The position numbers and the translations under genes were made by a program. From assembly GCA_017880775.1 (NCBI GenBank), contig JADGRQ010000024.1, positions 1-64,000 on the forward strand: a stretch of 64,000 nt of DNA, given 5' to 3'. This DNA comes from Burkholderiales bacterium. GTDB taxonomy: Bacteria > Pseudomonadota > Gammaproteobacteria > Burkholderiales > SG8-39. This document shows positions 37,907 through 47,679 of this stretch, in pieces (position 1 is the first letter of the stretch; each line of letters opens with the position of its first letter). Below the pieces are notes generated by a model. It was not told the DNA's origin and made no database searches. It saw only the letters and a program-made list of their open reading frames with translations.

Positions 37907-38614
37907 GTGATTCCCTGGCTAGAGAAGCACACGCCTTTCCCGCCGGTTGAGCGCGCGCTTGCGCAGCCCAGCGGACTGCTTGCGGCCGGCGCGGACCTTT
38001 CCCCGCCGCGCCTGCTCGACGCCTATCGCCGCGGGATCTTTCCCTGGTACTCCGACGGCGAGCCGATCCTGTGGTGGTCGCCCGACCCGCGCATGGTGCT
38101 GTTCACCGACGAGCTGAAGGTCTCGCGCTCGCTCGCGAAAAGCGTGCGCAACAAGGGTTTCGAAGTGCGCTTTGACACCGCGTTCGAGGCCGTGGTGGAC
38201 GCTTGCGCGGCGCCTCGCGGCAGGCAAGGCGGCACCTGGATCACCGGCGAGATGCGCGCCGCCTACCTTCGCCTGCACCGGCTCGGCCACGCGCATTCGG
38301 CGGAAACCTGGCGCGACGACGAACTGCGCGGCGGGCTGTACGGGGTTTCGATCGGCCGAATGTTTTTCGGCGAGTCGATGTTCGCGCGCGCGACCGACGC
38401 CTCCAAGGTTGCCCTGGTGGCTCTGGTAGCGCATTTGCGCGAGCGCGGCTGTCCGCTGATCGACTGCCAGATGGACACCCGGCACCTGGCTTCGCTCGGC
38501 GCGCGCACGATCCGGCGAGCCGAGTTCTTGCACAGGCTGGAGGCATTGGTACACTACCGTGCTCCACCCGGTTCGTGGAAAGGATGCAGGCAACACGCAG
38601 ATGTCCCGTCTTAA
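37907..38614 (+). CDS. aat: Leucyl/phenylalanyl-tRNA--protein transferase
   Basis: A protein of 235 residues, starting with GTG. It adds Leu or Phe to proteins with N-terminal Arg or Lys (N-degron pathway). Signatures are [60 protein letters not shown] and [18 protein letters not shown]. The next gene, bpt, overlaps its end by 14 bp, and both encode N-degron aminoacyl transferases, which fits one pathway. Confidence 0.94.
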   Translation: MIPWLEKHTPFPPVERALAQPSGLLAAGADLSPPRLLDAYRRGIFPWYSDGEPILWWSPDPRMVLFTDELKVSRSLAKSVRNKGFEVRFDTAFEAVVDACAAPRGRQGGTWITGEMRAAYLRLHRLGHAHSAETWRDDELRGGLYGVSIGRMFFGESMFARATDASKVALVALVAHLRERGCPLIDCQMDTRHLASLGARTIRRAEFLHRLEALVHYRAPPGSWKGCRQHADVPS

Positions 38615-39350
38615 CGATCTGCCGCATGCAGTATTGCAGTTCTACGTGACTGCGCCGTATCCGTGCAGCTATCTGCCGGATCGCATGGCGCGCTCCCAAG
38701 TGGCGACGCCATCGCACCTGATCAACACCGAACTGTACGGCGAGCTGGTCAAATCGGGCTTTCGCCGCAGCGGGATCTTTACCTACCGCCCGCACTGCGA
38801 TAGCTGCCGCGCCTGCGTACCGGTGCGCATCCCGATCGCCGAATTCGAAGCCAGCCGCTCGCAGCGGCGCGCCTGGAGGCGGCATGCGGGGCTCGCTGCG
38901 CAGACGCAGCCGCTCAAGTTCCGCCTCGAGCATTACGCGCTCTATCTGCGCTACCAGTCCAGGCGGCATTCCGGGGGCGGCATGGACAATGACAGCCGCG
39001 ACCAATACTCGCATTTCCTGCTGCAGAGCCGCGTCGATACGCGGCTGATCGAGTTTCGCGACGCGGGCATCCTTGCGATGGTATCGATCGTCGATTTCCT
39101 GCCCGACGGGCTGTCGTCGGTCTATACGTTCTACGATCCCGACCGGCATTCCGCGAGCTATGGGACCTTCAACGTTCTGTCGCAGATCGAGGCCTGCCGC
39201 CAGCTCGGGCTGCCCTACCTCTACCTCGGGTACTGGATCCGCGAAAGCCCGAAGATGGCCTACAAGTCGCGCTTCGAGCCGATCGAGGGATTCGTCGGGG
39301 GTGTGTGGCGGCGGCTCGATCGGCGCGACCTTCCCGGCGCGAGCGCCTGA
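38601..39350 (+). CDS. bpt: Aspartate/glutamate leucyltransferase (Bpt; ATE family)
   Basis: A protein of 249 residues. [20 protein letters not shown] at the N-terminus has the conserved Cys, followed by [20 protein letters not shown] and [25 protein letters not shown] and [20 protein letters not shown] are C-terminal family blocks. It adds Leu to N-terminal Asp/Glu. The ATG at 38601 is chosen, although the frame is open to 38559. Confidence 0.93.
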   Translation: MSRLNDLPHAVLQFYVTAPYPCSYLPDRMARSQVATPSHLINTELYGELVKSGFRRSGIFTYRPHCDSCRACVPVRIPIAEFEASRSQRRAWRRHAGLAAQTQPLKFRLEHYALYLRYQSRRHSGGGMDNDSRDQYSHFLLQSRVDTRLIEFRDAGILAMVSIVDFLPDGLSSVYTFYDPDRHSASYGTFNVLSQIEACRQLGLPYLYLGYWIRESPKMAYKSRFEPIEGFVGGVWRRLDRRDLPGASA

Positions 39351-39375
39351 GCGGTAGCGGCAAGCGTCGCAGCGG

Positions 39376-39381
39376 TAAAAT
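39376..39381 (+). promoter_or_regulatory. -10 box 6 nt before the pyrD ATG
   Basis: TAAAAT ends 6 nt before the ATG at 39388, and GCCGCC fills the gap. No ribosome-binding site fits between. This is the same geometry seen at the L16 hydroxylase and suggests a leaderless start. Confidence 0.45.
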
Positions 39382-39387
39382 GCCGCC

Positions 39388-40425
39388 ATGCTTTACGCGC
39401 TGGCGCGGCCGCTGCTGTTTTCGCTCGATCCGGAGACTGCGCATCGCGTAACCCTCAGTGGCGCCGAAGCGCTGCACGCGTGCGGAATTCTCACGCTCCT
39501 CGCGCCGCGCGTGCCGCCACAGCCGGTGCATGCGATGGGTCTGGAGTTTCCCAACCCGGTCGGGCTCGCGGCGGGGCTGGACAAGGATGCCGTTCACATC
39601 GATGCTCTTGCCGCGCTCGGATTCGGCTTCATCGAGGTCGGCACCGTCACGCCGCGACCGCAGCCGGGAAATCCGCGGCCGCGTCTGTTTCGCCTGCCGC
39701 AGGCGGGCGCGCTGATCAACCGGTTCGGTTTCAACAACGTCGGACTGGAAGCGTTCCGCGCCAACCTGTCGCGTGCGCGTTACCGCGGCATTCTCGGCAT
39801 CAATATCGGCAAGAATCTCGACACGCCGCTTGAGCGCGCAGCCGACGACTATTGCCTGTGCCTCGAGGGCGTCTACGACCGGGCAAGCTACGTCTCGATC
39901 AACGTGTCGTCGCCGAATACCGCAGGGCTGCGCGCACTGCAGGAGAGCGCCGAACTCGACCGGTTGCTTGCACGGGTCGTCGCAACGCGCGAGCGGCTCG
40001 AGCGGGTCACCGGCAGGCGCGTGCCGCTTGCGCTGAAGATTGCACCGGACCTGGATGAAGCACGGATCGGCGAGATTGCGAAGGCGGTCCGCCAGCATGC
40101 GCTCGACGCCGTGATCGCGACGAACACGTCGCTTTCGCGCGATGGTGTGGAAGGTCTGGCGCACGCGCGCGAAGCCGGAGGCCTGTCGGGCGCGCCGATT
40201 GCGCAGCGCGCCACGCGCGTGCTCGCAGCGCTGTCGGCCGAATTCGCGGGATCGGTCGTGCTGATCGGCGCCGGGGGAATCCTGTCGGGGACGGATGCCG
40301 TCGCGAAAATCCGCGCCGGCGCTCACCTGGTGCAGCTCTACACCGGACTCGTCTATCGCGGGCCGGGGTTGGTTGCCGAATGCGCGCGCGCGATCGCCCC
40401 GGCGTCCCGGGAATTGCGCGCATGA
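39388..40425 (+). CDS. pyrD: Dihydroorotate dehydrogenase (quinone), class 2
   Basis: A protein of 345 residues, the membrane-associated enzyme of pyrimidine synthesis that reduces a quinone. [74 protein letters not shown] (active-site Ser) and [18 protein letters not shown] are class 2 motifs. The first 40 residues form the quinone-binding helices. Its stop overlaps the ferredoxin start (ATGA). Confidence 0.96.
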   Translation: MLYALARPLLFSLDPETAHRVTLSGAEALHACGILTLLAPRVPPQPVHAMGLEFPNPVGLAAGLDKDAVHIDALAALGFGFIEVGTVTPRPQPGNPRPRLFRLPQAGALINRFGFNNVGLEAFRANLSRARYRGILGINIGKNLDTPLERAADDYCLCLEGVYDRASYVSINVSSPNTAGLRALQESAELDRLLARVVATRERLERVTGRRVPLALKIAPDLDEARIGEIAKAVRQHALDAVIATNTSLSRDGVEGLAHAREAGGLSGAPIAQRATRVLAALSAEFAGSVVLIGAGGILSGTDAVAKIRAGAHLVQLYTGLVYRGPGLVAECARAIAPASRELRA

Positions 40426-40814
40426 AACGCGCAGAGCTTGCGCTGATCGATGAAGCGCGCTGCATCGGCTGCACGCTCTGCATTCGCGCCTGCCCGGTGG
40501 ACGCGATCGTCGGCGCTGACCAATTGGTGCACACGGTGATCGAGGAGTACTGCACGGCATGCGAACTATGCCTGGCGCCCTGTCCGGTGGATTGCATCGC
40601 GATGGTGCCGGCGCCCGCCGGCCGGCCGTGGACCGCGGCCGATGCGGCAGCCGCCAAACAGCGTGCCGCGAAACGCAAGGCGCGCATCCGCCACGCCGAC
40701 GCGCGTTCGGCGCCCGCAGGCGCGCAAGCGCGCGCCGGGCGGCGCTCGGCCGTTGCCGCCGCGCTCAAGCGAGTGCGCGCGCGACGCGCCTCAAGGTCCG
40801 GAGCGAAGTCATGA
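40422..40814 (+). CDS. RnfB/RsxB-like 2[4Fe-4S] ferredoxin
   Basis: A protein of 130 residues. Two cluster motifs are [16 protein letters not shown] and [16 protein letters not shown]. The tail (about 65-130) is basic and Ala-rich, with [20 protein letters not shown]. It resembles the C-terminal half of RnfB, but the membrane and N-terminal parts and the other Rnf genes are absent, as often seen in Betaproteobacteria. It overlaps pyrD and nth by 4 bp on each side, giving a three-gene unit. Confidence 0.88.
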   Translation: MKRAELALIDEARCIGCTLCIRACPVDAIVGADQLVHTVIEEYCTACELCLAPCPVDCIAMVPAPAGRPWTAADAAAAKQRAAKRKARIRHADARSAPAGAQARAGRRSAVAAALKRVRARRASRSGAKS

Positions 40815-41449
40815 ACGCGGCGATGCGCAACGCGATTTTTACCCGGCTGCGCGAACTGAATCCGCATCCGAAGACCGAGCTTCGCTACTCGACGCCTTAC
40901 GAGTTGCTGGTCGCGGTCGTCCTATCCGCGCAGGCGACGGACAAATCGGTGAACGCCGCGACAGGCAATCTGTTCGCGGTCGCAAATACACCGCGGAAAA
41001 TGGTCGACCTCGGCACCGCCGGACTCGAGCGACATATCCACAGCATCGGCCTGTACCGCACCAAGGCGAAGAACGTGGTCGGTCTTTCGCGCATTCTGCT
41101 CGACGAGCATCGGGGCGAGGTGCCGGCCACGCGCGAGGCCCTCGAGCGTTTGCCGGGCGTGGGCCGCAAAACGGCCAACGTGGTTCTCAATACCGCCTTC
41201 GGCCAGCCGACGATCGCGGTCGATACGCACATCTTCCGGGTCGCCAACCGCACCGGGCTCGCGCCGGGCAAGACGCCGCTCGAGGTCGAGCAGAAGCTGT
41301 TGAAGTTCACGCCGCCCGGGTTCGCGTGCGACGCCCACCACTGGCTGATCCTGCACGGCCGTTACGTCTGCCTCGCGCGCAAACCAAAGTGCCCGGAATG
41401 CGCGATCCGGCAATGGTGCGGGTTCAAGCCCAAGACCAGGGCGCAGTAG
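40811..41449 (+). CDS. nth: Endonuclease III
   Basis: A protein of 212 residues for base-excision repair of oxidised pyrimidines. [19 protein letters not shown], the Hh[15 protein letters not shown] with the catalytic Lys, and [11 protein letters not shown] with the catalytic Asp are present. The [4Fe-4S] ligands are spaced C-x6-C-x2-C-x5-C in [17 protein letters not shown]. The ferredoxin overlaps its start. Confidence 0.95.
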   Translation: MNAAMRNAIFTRLRELNPHPKTELRYSTPYELLVAVVLSAQATDKSVNAATGNLFAVANTPRKMVDLGTAGLERHIHSIGLYRTKAKNVVGLSRILLDEHRGEVPATREALERLPGVGRKTANVVLNTAFGQPTIAVDTHIFRVANRTGLAPGKTPLEVEQKLLKFTPPGFACDAHHWLILHGRYVCLARKPKCPECAIRQWCGFKPKTRAQ

Positions 41450-41454
41450 GGAAC

Positions 41455-41880
41455 ATGTTCAACCCCTCGCGCGAGCAGGTCCGCACGCTGTTCTTCGAAG
41501 CGTGGCGCAAGTACTGCAGCGGCGAGCCGCTTGCCGGGGTCGAGGCGCTCGCGCTCGAAGCCATCCTGCTGCACCCTGCATACCACCGCATCCTCAAAGC
41601 GCCCGAGCGCTACCGCGAGCGGGAGTATTTCCCGGAGCTTGGCGAGACCAACCCTTTCCTGCACCTCAGCCTGCACGTCGCGCTGGAAGAGCAGTTGGCG
41701 ATCGATCAGCCGGCAGGCGTGCGCGAGCGTTTTGCGCGCATCGCTCTGAAGGCCGCCGACCGGCATGCGGCCCTGCATGCGGCGATCGATTGCGTGGCGG
41801 AGATGGTGTGGCGCGCGCAAAAGAACGGCACAGCGCCGGATGCGGCGGCGTACCTCGACTGCCTGGAGAAATCGGCTTAG
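41455..41880 (+). CDS. DUF1841 family protein
   Basis: A protein of 141 residues. FNPSREQVRTLFFEAWRKYC, PERYREREYFPELGETNPFL and LHLSLHVALEEQLAIDQPAG match the DUF1841 proteins commonly found next to nth in Betaproteobacteria. It starts 5 bp after nth. Its stop overlaps by 4 bp with the stop of the convergent cytochrome gene. Function unknown. Confidence 0.85.
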   Translation: MFNPSREQVRTLFFEAWRKYCSGEPLAGVEALALEAILLHPAYHRILKAPERYREREYFPELGETNPFLHLSLHVALEEQLAIDQPAGVRERFARIALKAADRHAALHAAIDCVAEMVWRAQKNGTAPDAAAYLDCLEKSA

Positions 41881-42209
41881 CGGTGGCTCTGCAACTGCGA
41901 GGACTGCGCGGCGAAATACGCAGACAGATCCTCGATGTCCTGCTTCGACAGCGGCTCGGCGAACCCTTTCATGATCGGGTTTGCGCGCGCACCGGATTTG
42001 TAATCGAGCAGCGCCTTGCGCAGGTAATCGGCGTGCTGGCCGGCGAGGATCGGGAAATCGGGCCCGATCGGCTTGTTGCCGTCCGGGCCATGGCAGGCGG
42101 CGCAGGATTGAGCCTTGGCCTTGCCGTTCGCCACGTGGTCAAGGGCCTGCGCGGCAAATGGCAGCGCGAGCAGGCAGCCGAGCGCAAGCACGCGTGCGAT
42201 GCCTTTCAT
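41877..42209 (-). CDS. Small c-type cytochrome (c553/c4-like)
   Basis: A protein of 110 residues with a signal peptide (MKGIARVLALGCLLALPFAA) and one haem site, AQSCAACHGPDG. The axial Met is probably in ANPIMKGFAEPLSKQDIEDL. It would work in the periplasm as an electron carrier. It overlaps the upstream cytochrome by 4 bp, and the pair may shuttle electrons to a terminal oxidase. Confidence 0.9.
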   Translation of the reverse strand: MKGIARVLALGCLLALPFAAQALDHVANGKAKAQSCAACHGPDGNKPIGPDFPILAGQHADYLRKALLDYKSGARANPIMKGFAEPLSKQDIEDLSAYFAAQSSQLQSHR

Positions 42210-42541
42210 TTGCCGCCCCCTGCGTAATACCCGGCGAGGTCCGCCATGTCCTTGTCGCTCAAGCTGGCGGCGATGCCGCGCATCGACGGATGCTGGCGCG
42301 CGCCGGACTTGTAGGCCTGCAGCGCCTTCACGATGTACTCGGCCTGCTGGCCGGCGATCTTCGGCACGTGATAGACGGTGGGATAGGCAGTTCTGTAGCC
42401 TGCGATGCCGTGGCAGCCGGTGCACATCGAAACGTTGACAGCGGGCGGCGCGGCCTTGGCCTGGGATTGCTGGGCCATCGCACCGCTGGCGAAAACTAAC
42501 GCCATGGCGGCGAAGAACAGAGATGCAATGCGCGAGAGCAT
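42206..42541 (-). CDS. Small c-type cytochrome (c4-like)
   Basis: A protein of 111 residues. A signal peptide (MLSRIASLFFAAMALVFASG, AMAQ) precedes one haem site, VSMCTGCHGIAGYRTAYPT, with the sixth ligand probably Met in HPSMRGIAASLSDKDMADL. Together with the downstream gene it gives two monohaem cytochromes where a single dihaem c4 would have both domains fused. Confidence 0.9.
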   Translation of the reverse strand: MLSRIASLFFAAMALVFASGAMAQQSQAKAAPPAVNVSMCTGCHGIAGYRTAYPTVYHVPKIAGQQAEYIVKALQAYKSGARQHPSMRGIAASLSDKDMADLAGYYAGGGK

Positions 42542-42611
42542 TAAAGTCGCAGGAAAAAAATCGGCCAGCGAATTCTAGCCGAAGCACGCCCTCTGCTCAA
42601 CCGGGCCAAAG

Positions 42612-44522
42612 TCACGCGCCGGGATCGGCGACATCGAACCCGGCGGGCGGCTGCCCCGCGGCGTGGCGCCTCCACATTGCGTTGAACGCGCGCTCGAGAT
42701 TGCGGACGTAGCGCGGGGTGTCGAACAGCGGCAGCCGCGCCTTGTTTTCCACGAGGTGGCGCTTGATCCGGGCAAGCCGCCCGCTGTCCCGCGCCAGCGC
42801 AATCGCAAGTTCCGCGTAATCGTCCTCGTCACGCGCGATCAATTCCTCGAGTCTGGCGGCGCGCAGCAGGCTCGCGGCGACGCGCGAAGCGAACGTGTCG
42901 CCCGGCGCGGTCAGCAAGGGAACTTCCGCCCAGAGCAGGTCGCAAGCGGTGGTATGGGCGTTGAACAACCGCGTGTCGAGGTACAGGTCCGCGAGCCGCG
43001 CGCGGTCCAGATGCTGGAAGTGGTGCCGCAGGCGCCCGGCAAACACCAGGCGTTCCGGAGCGACGCCGGCGGCAGCCGCTGCTGCACGAAGATTGCCCTC
43101 CCCGAGCCCGGAAAGCAGCCACAAGACGCTATCGGGCACAGCGCGCAGGATACGCATCCAGGTCGAGAAGCGATGCGGGTCATACTTCTCGTAGCGGTTG
43201 AACGCGCAGAACACGAAACCTCGTTCGGGCAGGCGGTGCTCGCTGCGGGTCGCACGGCGGGGCAATTCAAGGGTGAGGTAGTACGTGGCGAAGTATGTGT
43301 GCGGGAGGCGCACCACTCGTTCGGAGTAATCCTCTTCGTCTCCGGGCGGCAGGACTGCGTCGTCAGCGACGAGGTAATCGATGAAGGATGACCCGAGCGT
43401 GCCCGCGTACCCCATCAGCGCAACCTGCAGAGGCGCGGGCCGCTGCGCCACGATTTCTCCGCGGTTGCCTTGGACGTAGCCGTCGAGGTCGACGAGAATG
43501 TCGATGCCTTCGTTGCGAATGCGCCTCGCGGCGGCGTGCCAGTCGAGGTGCGAGAGATCGGCGAAACGGTCGCTTGAAGCGACGATCTCCCGATGCTCTT
43601 CGCTGCCGTCGCTCGGCGTGAGCGCATAGGTGTGCACGCGGAAGCGCTTGCGGTCGTGCTCGCGCAGCACCCCGCGCAGCAGCCGCGCGGCGGGATGATC
43701 GCAAAAACACCCGGAGACGTAGCCGATACGCAGCAACCGGTCCGGTGTTTTCGCCAGGGGCGCAGGAAGGCGCGGAAGCTGCGCGGCATCCGCCTCCACG
43801 ATGCGCGAAACCTGTGACAGGGCGATGCGCTGCGCGCGGCGCGAGATCCCGAGGTTGACGAGCCGGTAGGCGATGCTGCGCGGACGCCGTGCGTCCGGTG
43901 CGGAAGCGAGCACCGCCCGTTCGATCAGCATCCGGTCCTCCTCGAAGCGTGCCCACTCGCAGCGCAACAGGCGGTCATGGAACTTCGCGGTGAACAGATC
44001 GAGCGGGTCGAGGATCGTCGGCCGGCCGTCCGGCTCGACCCAGTCCCTGAGCCGTTCGCGGACCTGCGGGTCGTTGCTCGCAAGCGCGGCTTTCAGCGCG
44101 TCGCGCGAGGCATCAAGCCGTCCGAGCGCCGCGAGCGCGAACCCCTTCGTCAGGAGCGCGCGGCCGAGCGCCGGTTCGAGACCGAGCGCGCGGTCGCACA
44201 TGGCGACCGCATCCTCGAAACGGTCGAGCGGCAGGCAGGTCTCGGCGAGATTGAAATGGGCGAGCGCGAAATCCGGGTGTGCGTCCACCAGGCGCCGGTT
44301 GGCGTCAAACGCATCGCCGTACCTTCCCAGCCGGGTCAGGCAGATCGCGCGGTTCTGCAGCGCGTCGCGGTTGACGGGCTCGTCGGCAAGTACTGCGTCG
44401 TAACCGGCGAGGGCCGCCTCGAATGCCCGCACGGCCTCTTCCCCGCGCGCACGCCGCACGAGGGACAAGCTTTCGAAAAACGAAGCGTGAGCCGAGGCTA
44501 ACGCCGCAGCGCCAGTCACCAA
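42612..44522 (-). CDS. TPR and SPINDLY/OGT-like glycosyltransferase (GT41-type)
   Basis: A protein of 636 residues. About 40-165 is a set of tetratricopeptide repeats (GYDAVLADEPVNRDALQNRA, RRLVDAHPDFALAHFNLAET). From about residue 260 the C-terminal catalytic half resembles O-GlcNAc transferase and SPINDLY: RIGYVSGCFCDHPAARLLRG, DILVDLDGYVQGNRGEIVAQ, LQVALMGYAGTLGSSFIDYL, GFVFCAFNRYEKYDPHRFST and DLYLDTRLFNAHTTACDLLW. It could glycosylate a protein on Ser/Thr, but the target is not known. The FecR-domain gene is 16 bp upstream on the same strand. The start may be GTG at 44522. Confidence 0.85.
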   Translation of the reverse strand: MVTGAAALASAHASFFESLSLVRRARGEEAVRAFEAALAGYDAVLADEPVNRDALQNRAICLTRLGRYGDAFDANRRLVDAHPDFALAHFNLAETCLPLDRFEDAVAMCDRALGLEPALGRALLTKGFALAALGRLDASRDALKAALASNDPQVRERLRDWVEPDGRPTILDPLDLFTAKFHDRLLRCEWARFEEDRMLIERAVLASAPDARRPRSIAYRLVNLGISRRAQRIALSQVSRIVEADAAQLPRLPAPLAKTPDRLLRIGYVSGCFCDHPAARLLRGVLREHDRKRFRVHTYALTPSDGSEEHREIVASSDRFADLSHLDWHAAARRIRNEGIDILVDLDGYVQGNRGEIVAQRPAPLQVALMGYAGTLGSSFIDYLVADDAVLPPGDEEDYSERVVRLPHTYFATYYLTLELPRRATRSEHRLPERGFVFCAFNRYEKYDPHRFSTWMRILRAVPDSVLWLLSGLGEGNLRAAAAAAGVAPERLVFAGRLRHHFQHLDRARLADLYLDTRLFNAHTTACDLLWAEVPLLTAPGDTFASRVAASLLRAARLEELIARDEDDYAELAIALARDSGRLARIKRHLVENKARLPLFDTPRYVRNLERAFNAMWRRHAAGQPPAGFDVADPGA

Positions 44523-44538
44523 CGCAGACGGCTAGGGC

Positions 44539-45987
44539 TTACTTAGCGAAGACAACGACCCCGCCGACGTTAGTCGCGCTGCCGGGAGCAACCTGACCCT
44601 TGTAGGCGACGCCCGCGTAGGCCGCGCCGGTGCCGGCGAAGCCGCCAACCACTTGCGCGAGGCAGCCCGACGAACACGCGCTGGAGCTGAAGTTCGAGCC
44701 CGAGCCGCTGAAGGTGTTGCCGGTAATCGACCCCGAGGCACCCAGATGCCAGTTATTCCCGCCGATGTTGTAAAACACATTTGTCGAGACCGATCCACCA
44801 ATCGGGGTGAAATTGCCGGTGAAGCTCGCCGAAGTGACCTGTCCCGGCGAAAGTGATTCGTTCTGGATGGTCGGCGCTGTGGCGCCGATCATGGTGTAGC
44901 TGAAGCTCCCGGTCGTCGGCATCTGCGCGGTCGGCACGCCGATCGCGTAATGGAAACCGCCATTCGGACCGTAGGCGTACAGTGTCTGGCTCTCGCCTAA
45001 GAATGAAAGCGTAATGGGTCCGGTCCAACGGCCCCAACTCACCGTGCCGTTGGTGCCGCTTTCATTCAGCGTTCCGGCAAACGCAAACTTTAAACTTTCG
45101 CCGCTGGCCGCTTCGCTGAACGTCAAGCCGCTCAATTGCCCGGCCGAGCCGATGTTGCCTTTGACCGAGATTGGGAAGCCGTCGACGCTGAACGTGCCAT
45201 CCTGCATTATGCCGATGAATTGGGTGTTGACCAATCCGATCGCGAACGGCAGGTTCAACGTGTCCGCAAACACAATGCCAATCGGCACACCGGTATCCCG
45301 CAGAAACGCGCTGCCGCCGCTGGAGTCGCGATTCTCCGCCAGTGAGATCGGCGGGTTCGAAAGCGGTACGTTCGGCGGCGCAGGAGGCGCGGACGGTCCC
45401 TGCGCGGATTCCCGCGGCGGCTGGTTCTGGTCGGTGCCTGCCAGGCCCGCTCTGCCCGCAGGAATGTCGAGCGAAACCCCGGACAGGTTGGTGAGCGTCC
45501 AGATGCCCGTCGTGCCCCGCACCAGCGTGGCGCCGTCGAGAAGGATTGAAATGATGCCGCCGGTACCGCGAATTCCGATCGTCGCAGTCGGCGTGCGAAC
45601 TTCATAGCTCCTGCGGTTGACGCGGCCGACGAGGCCCGTCACCGTGCGCATTGCGCCCTTCGCCAAGGCAAAGATACCGCGTTCGCTGCCGTCGGTCTGC
45701 CCATCGAAGCGGTACTCGTCGATCTTGAATTCGGTGTTCGGTTGCAGCGACACGAACGCGCCGTCGCTGAAGCGGATCTGCGCCCGCCCATCGGTGGTGA
45801 TCACCGCGTCGCCGGTTCGCAGGTCGACACCGCGGGTAAGCGGGCGATCGCCCTGGGCGTTGCGCAGCGTCGCGCCGCCATACACGAATTCGACGCGGCC
45901 GGTATTGGCATCGACGTGTCCTGCGAACGCCGCCGCGACCAGCAAGGCGAGGGTACGCGGCGCAAAAGGCTTCAGGCTTTGGTTCAT
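44539..45987 (-). CDS. FecR-domain surface protein with beta-rich C-terminus
   Basis: A protein of 482 residues with a signal peptide (APRTLALLVAAAFAGHVDAN). The FecR-like domain covers about 30-150, with GDAVITTDGRAQIRFSDGAF and LKIDEYRFDG-like text (here FKIDEYRFDGQTDGSERGIF). The rest, after a Pro-rich linker, is a Gly/Ser/Thr-rich beta region, with repeats such as SGSGSNFSSSACSSGCLAQV and a final SATNVGGVVVFAK. It is not next to an anti-sigma or sigma factor gene, so it is more likely a surface or adhesin-like protein than a regulator. The TPR-barrel gene ends 10 bp upstream, suggesting a unit. Confidence 0.8.
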   Translation of the reverse strand: MNQSLKPFAPRTLALLVAAAFAGHVDANTGRVEFVYGGATLRNAQGDRPLTRGVDLRTGDAVITTDGRAQIRFSDGAFVSLQPNTEFKIDEYRFDGQTDGSERGIFALAKGAMRTVTGLVGRVNRRSYEVRTPTATIGIRGTGGIISILLDGATLVRGTTGIWTLTNLSGVSLDIPAGRAGLAGTDQNQPPRESAQGPSAPPAPPNVPLSNPPISLAENRDSSGGSAFLRDTGVPIGIVFADTLNLPFAIGLVNTQFIGIMQDGTFSVDGFPISVKGNIGSAGQLSGLTFSEAASGESLKFAFAGTLNESGTNGTVSWGRWTGPITLSFLGESQTLYAYGPNGGFHYAIGVPTAQMPTTGSFSYTMIGATAPTIQNESLSPGQVTSASFTGNFTPIGGSVSTNVFYNIGGNNWHLGASGSITGNTFSGSGSNFSSSACSSGCLAQVVGGFAGTGAAYAGVAYKGQVAPGSATNVGGVVVFAK

Positions 45988-45997
45988 TGCGGCTCTC

Positions 45998-47302
45998 CTA
46001 AAAGTCCTTGCGTAACGATACCGACGCGACTGTGCGGTCGTATTTGAACAAATTCACACTTGATCGGTTATCGGTGTACGAGATCTCGGGGTTGAGCGAC
46101 CAGCCGGGCGCGAAGCGCCATTGCAATCCGACGCGCAGGTCAGTCTGGCGGTCCTTGCGCGCGATGCCGAACAGCGGCTCCTGCCCGCCATAGTGGCGTT
46201 CTTCGTACCCCGCGTAGCCGTTCAGGAACAGCCGCTCTGGCTGGAGGGTCAGCTGCACGCCGGCGCGTAGTCCGTAGGGGTCGTGCCCCAGGAACGGCAC
46301 GTTAGGCGCCTTCTCCTTTTCCGAGCCGAAATAGCCGGAAACGAACACCACCGGGGAATAGGCGAGCTGCAAGGACTGTGCGTAGGCGACGCCCGCGATG
46401 GTGCGATCCGCGTCACGGATGCTTTGCGTCGGGTACCGCAGGTCGGTCCATTGGCCGAACACCGAAACCTGGCGCGTGTCGGAGAGGTTGTGCTGCCACT
46501 GCCCGACGATTCCCGCAGCGTCGCGGAAACGGTTGTTGTCGAGGTAGAACGAATTGGCCTGGACCCCCACCGTGACGCTGTTCTTGTCGCGCGCCCAGCG
46601 TGCGCCCGCGTCGGCATCGAGGGTCTTGGTGTCAAACTGGGTCTTCACATTGTCGCCCTGGTTGAGGCGGGCGCTGGCGCGCACGCCGCCCACGAAGCTC
46701 CATTCCGTGCTCAACGGGTGCGCGACGCTCGCGCCTCCGGAAAAGGCGAGAAAGTTGTCCGACAACCGGGTAAGGCCCGGGCCGAGCGTGACAGTGCCGA
46801 TCGCCGGAATTGCGAGCGTACCCGAGCCGGTCGCGGCATTGATGTTCGAATCGACGCCGACCGTGCCTTCGAGGAACGCAGCGAAACGCGTCTGCGGCCG
46901 GTCCAGCGCGCCGAGGAAGCGCTCGATCGTCGCGCGCACGTCCGCCGGCACGTCGGCGCGGCGCACGGTCTCGAATTCCTGCTTCGCGCTTTCGCGTTCG
47001 CCCATGACGTAATATGCGCGCGCGATTTCCGCGCGCGCCTGCATGTTGTTCGGTTGCACCGCAAGCACGCGCTCGAGCGCGAATACCGCGGTTTCCGGGT
47101 CGCCGGCGTCGAGTGCTGCGATGCCAAGCAGGTAGTCGAACTCGGGGTCGCCCGCGCGCTGCGGCGCCAGCGGTTGGAGCAATTCGTAGGCTTCCTTGGC
47201 CTGCTTCTGTTCGAGAAATCGCTTGGCGCGATCTGTGATGGTGTCCGCAGATACGACCACGCTGAACGCGAAAAGCAGACAACTCAGCAATGAAGTGCGC
47301 AT
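45998..47302 (-). CDS. TPR plus outer-membrane beta-barrel protein (surface lipoprotein assembly modifier-like)
   Basis: A protein of 434 residues. A signal peptide (MRTSLLSCLLFAFSVVVSAD) is followed by a TPR block (YELLQPLAPQRAGDPEFDYL, VLAVQPNNMQARAEIARAYY). From about residue 150 it alternates beta strands, beginning FLEGTVGVDSNINAATGSG, and ends in Phe (SVSLRKDF), typical of outer-membrane barrels. The domain order resembles Slam proteins. It may display or secrete the FecR-domain protein encoded next to it. The ATG at 47302 is chosen since the promoter region covers the extension. Confidence 0.82.
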   Translation of the reverse strand: MRTSLLSCLLFAFSVVVSADTITDRAKRFLEQKQAKEAYELLQPLAPQRAGDPEFDYLLGIAALDAGDPETAVFALERVLAVQPNNMQARAEIARAYYVMGERESAKQEFETVRRADVPADVRATIERFLGALDRPQTRFAAFLEGTVGVDSNINAATGSGTLAIPAIGTVTLGPGLTRLSDNFLAFSGGASVAHPLSTEWSFVGGVRASARLNQGDNVKTQFDTKTLDADAGARWARDKNSVTVGVQANSFYLDNNRFRDAAGIVGQWQHNLSDTRQVSVFGQWTDLRYPTQSIRDADRTIAGVAYAQSLQLAYSPVVFVSGYFGSEKEKAPNVPFLGHDPYGLRAGVQLTLQPERLFLNGYAGYEERHYGGQEPLFGIARKDRQTDLRVGLQWRFAPGWSLNPEISYTDNRSSVNLFKYDRTVASVSLRKDF

Positions 47303-47338
47303 GATCCCTGTCTTTTTTTGTTTGTCGCCCATAAAATA

Positions 47339-47368
47339 ATTATCTGGCCGCTGGGAAGCGTAAGTCAA
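47339..47368 (-). promoter_or_regulatory. Sigma-70-like promoter of the TPR-barrel/FecR operon
   Basis: TTGACT (47363-47368) and GATAAT (47339-47344) on the minus strand, spaced 18 bp, about 36 bp before the ATG at 47302. Confidence 0.65.
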
Positions 47369-47679
47369 GCCAAAGCGTTAACTTTCCGCTGCAATCCGCT
47401 AGATTTGTTGCGCTTTTAGCTCAACCCTTGTGTGCGGCCCCCTTTCGAGGGCAACTATGGTTGGTCAAGGCCTCGGCGCTTCGAGTCTGCCGTCTCGCGA
47501 GAGGACGGGTTCAGATGGCGCTTGAGGGAATTCTCTACGCTCGGAGACGATGTTTGCGCGCTGGCGCGCCTGGCTGGGCGAACTTTGCCGCATCGTCGCC
47601 CGTTTGCTCGAGAAGGCCTGCCGGGCCGCGGTGCGCGGCGCTGTCGGCAACCTCGGTGCCGCATCAGCCCGGTTCTCCC

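Noticed and set aside
40641-41454. Extended plus-strand frame upstream of the DUF1841 gene
   Set aside because: It overlaps ferredoxin and nth in a different frame; the family start at 41455 is clear.
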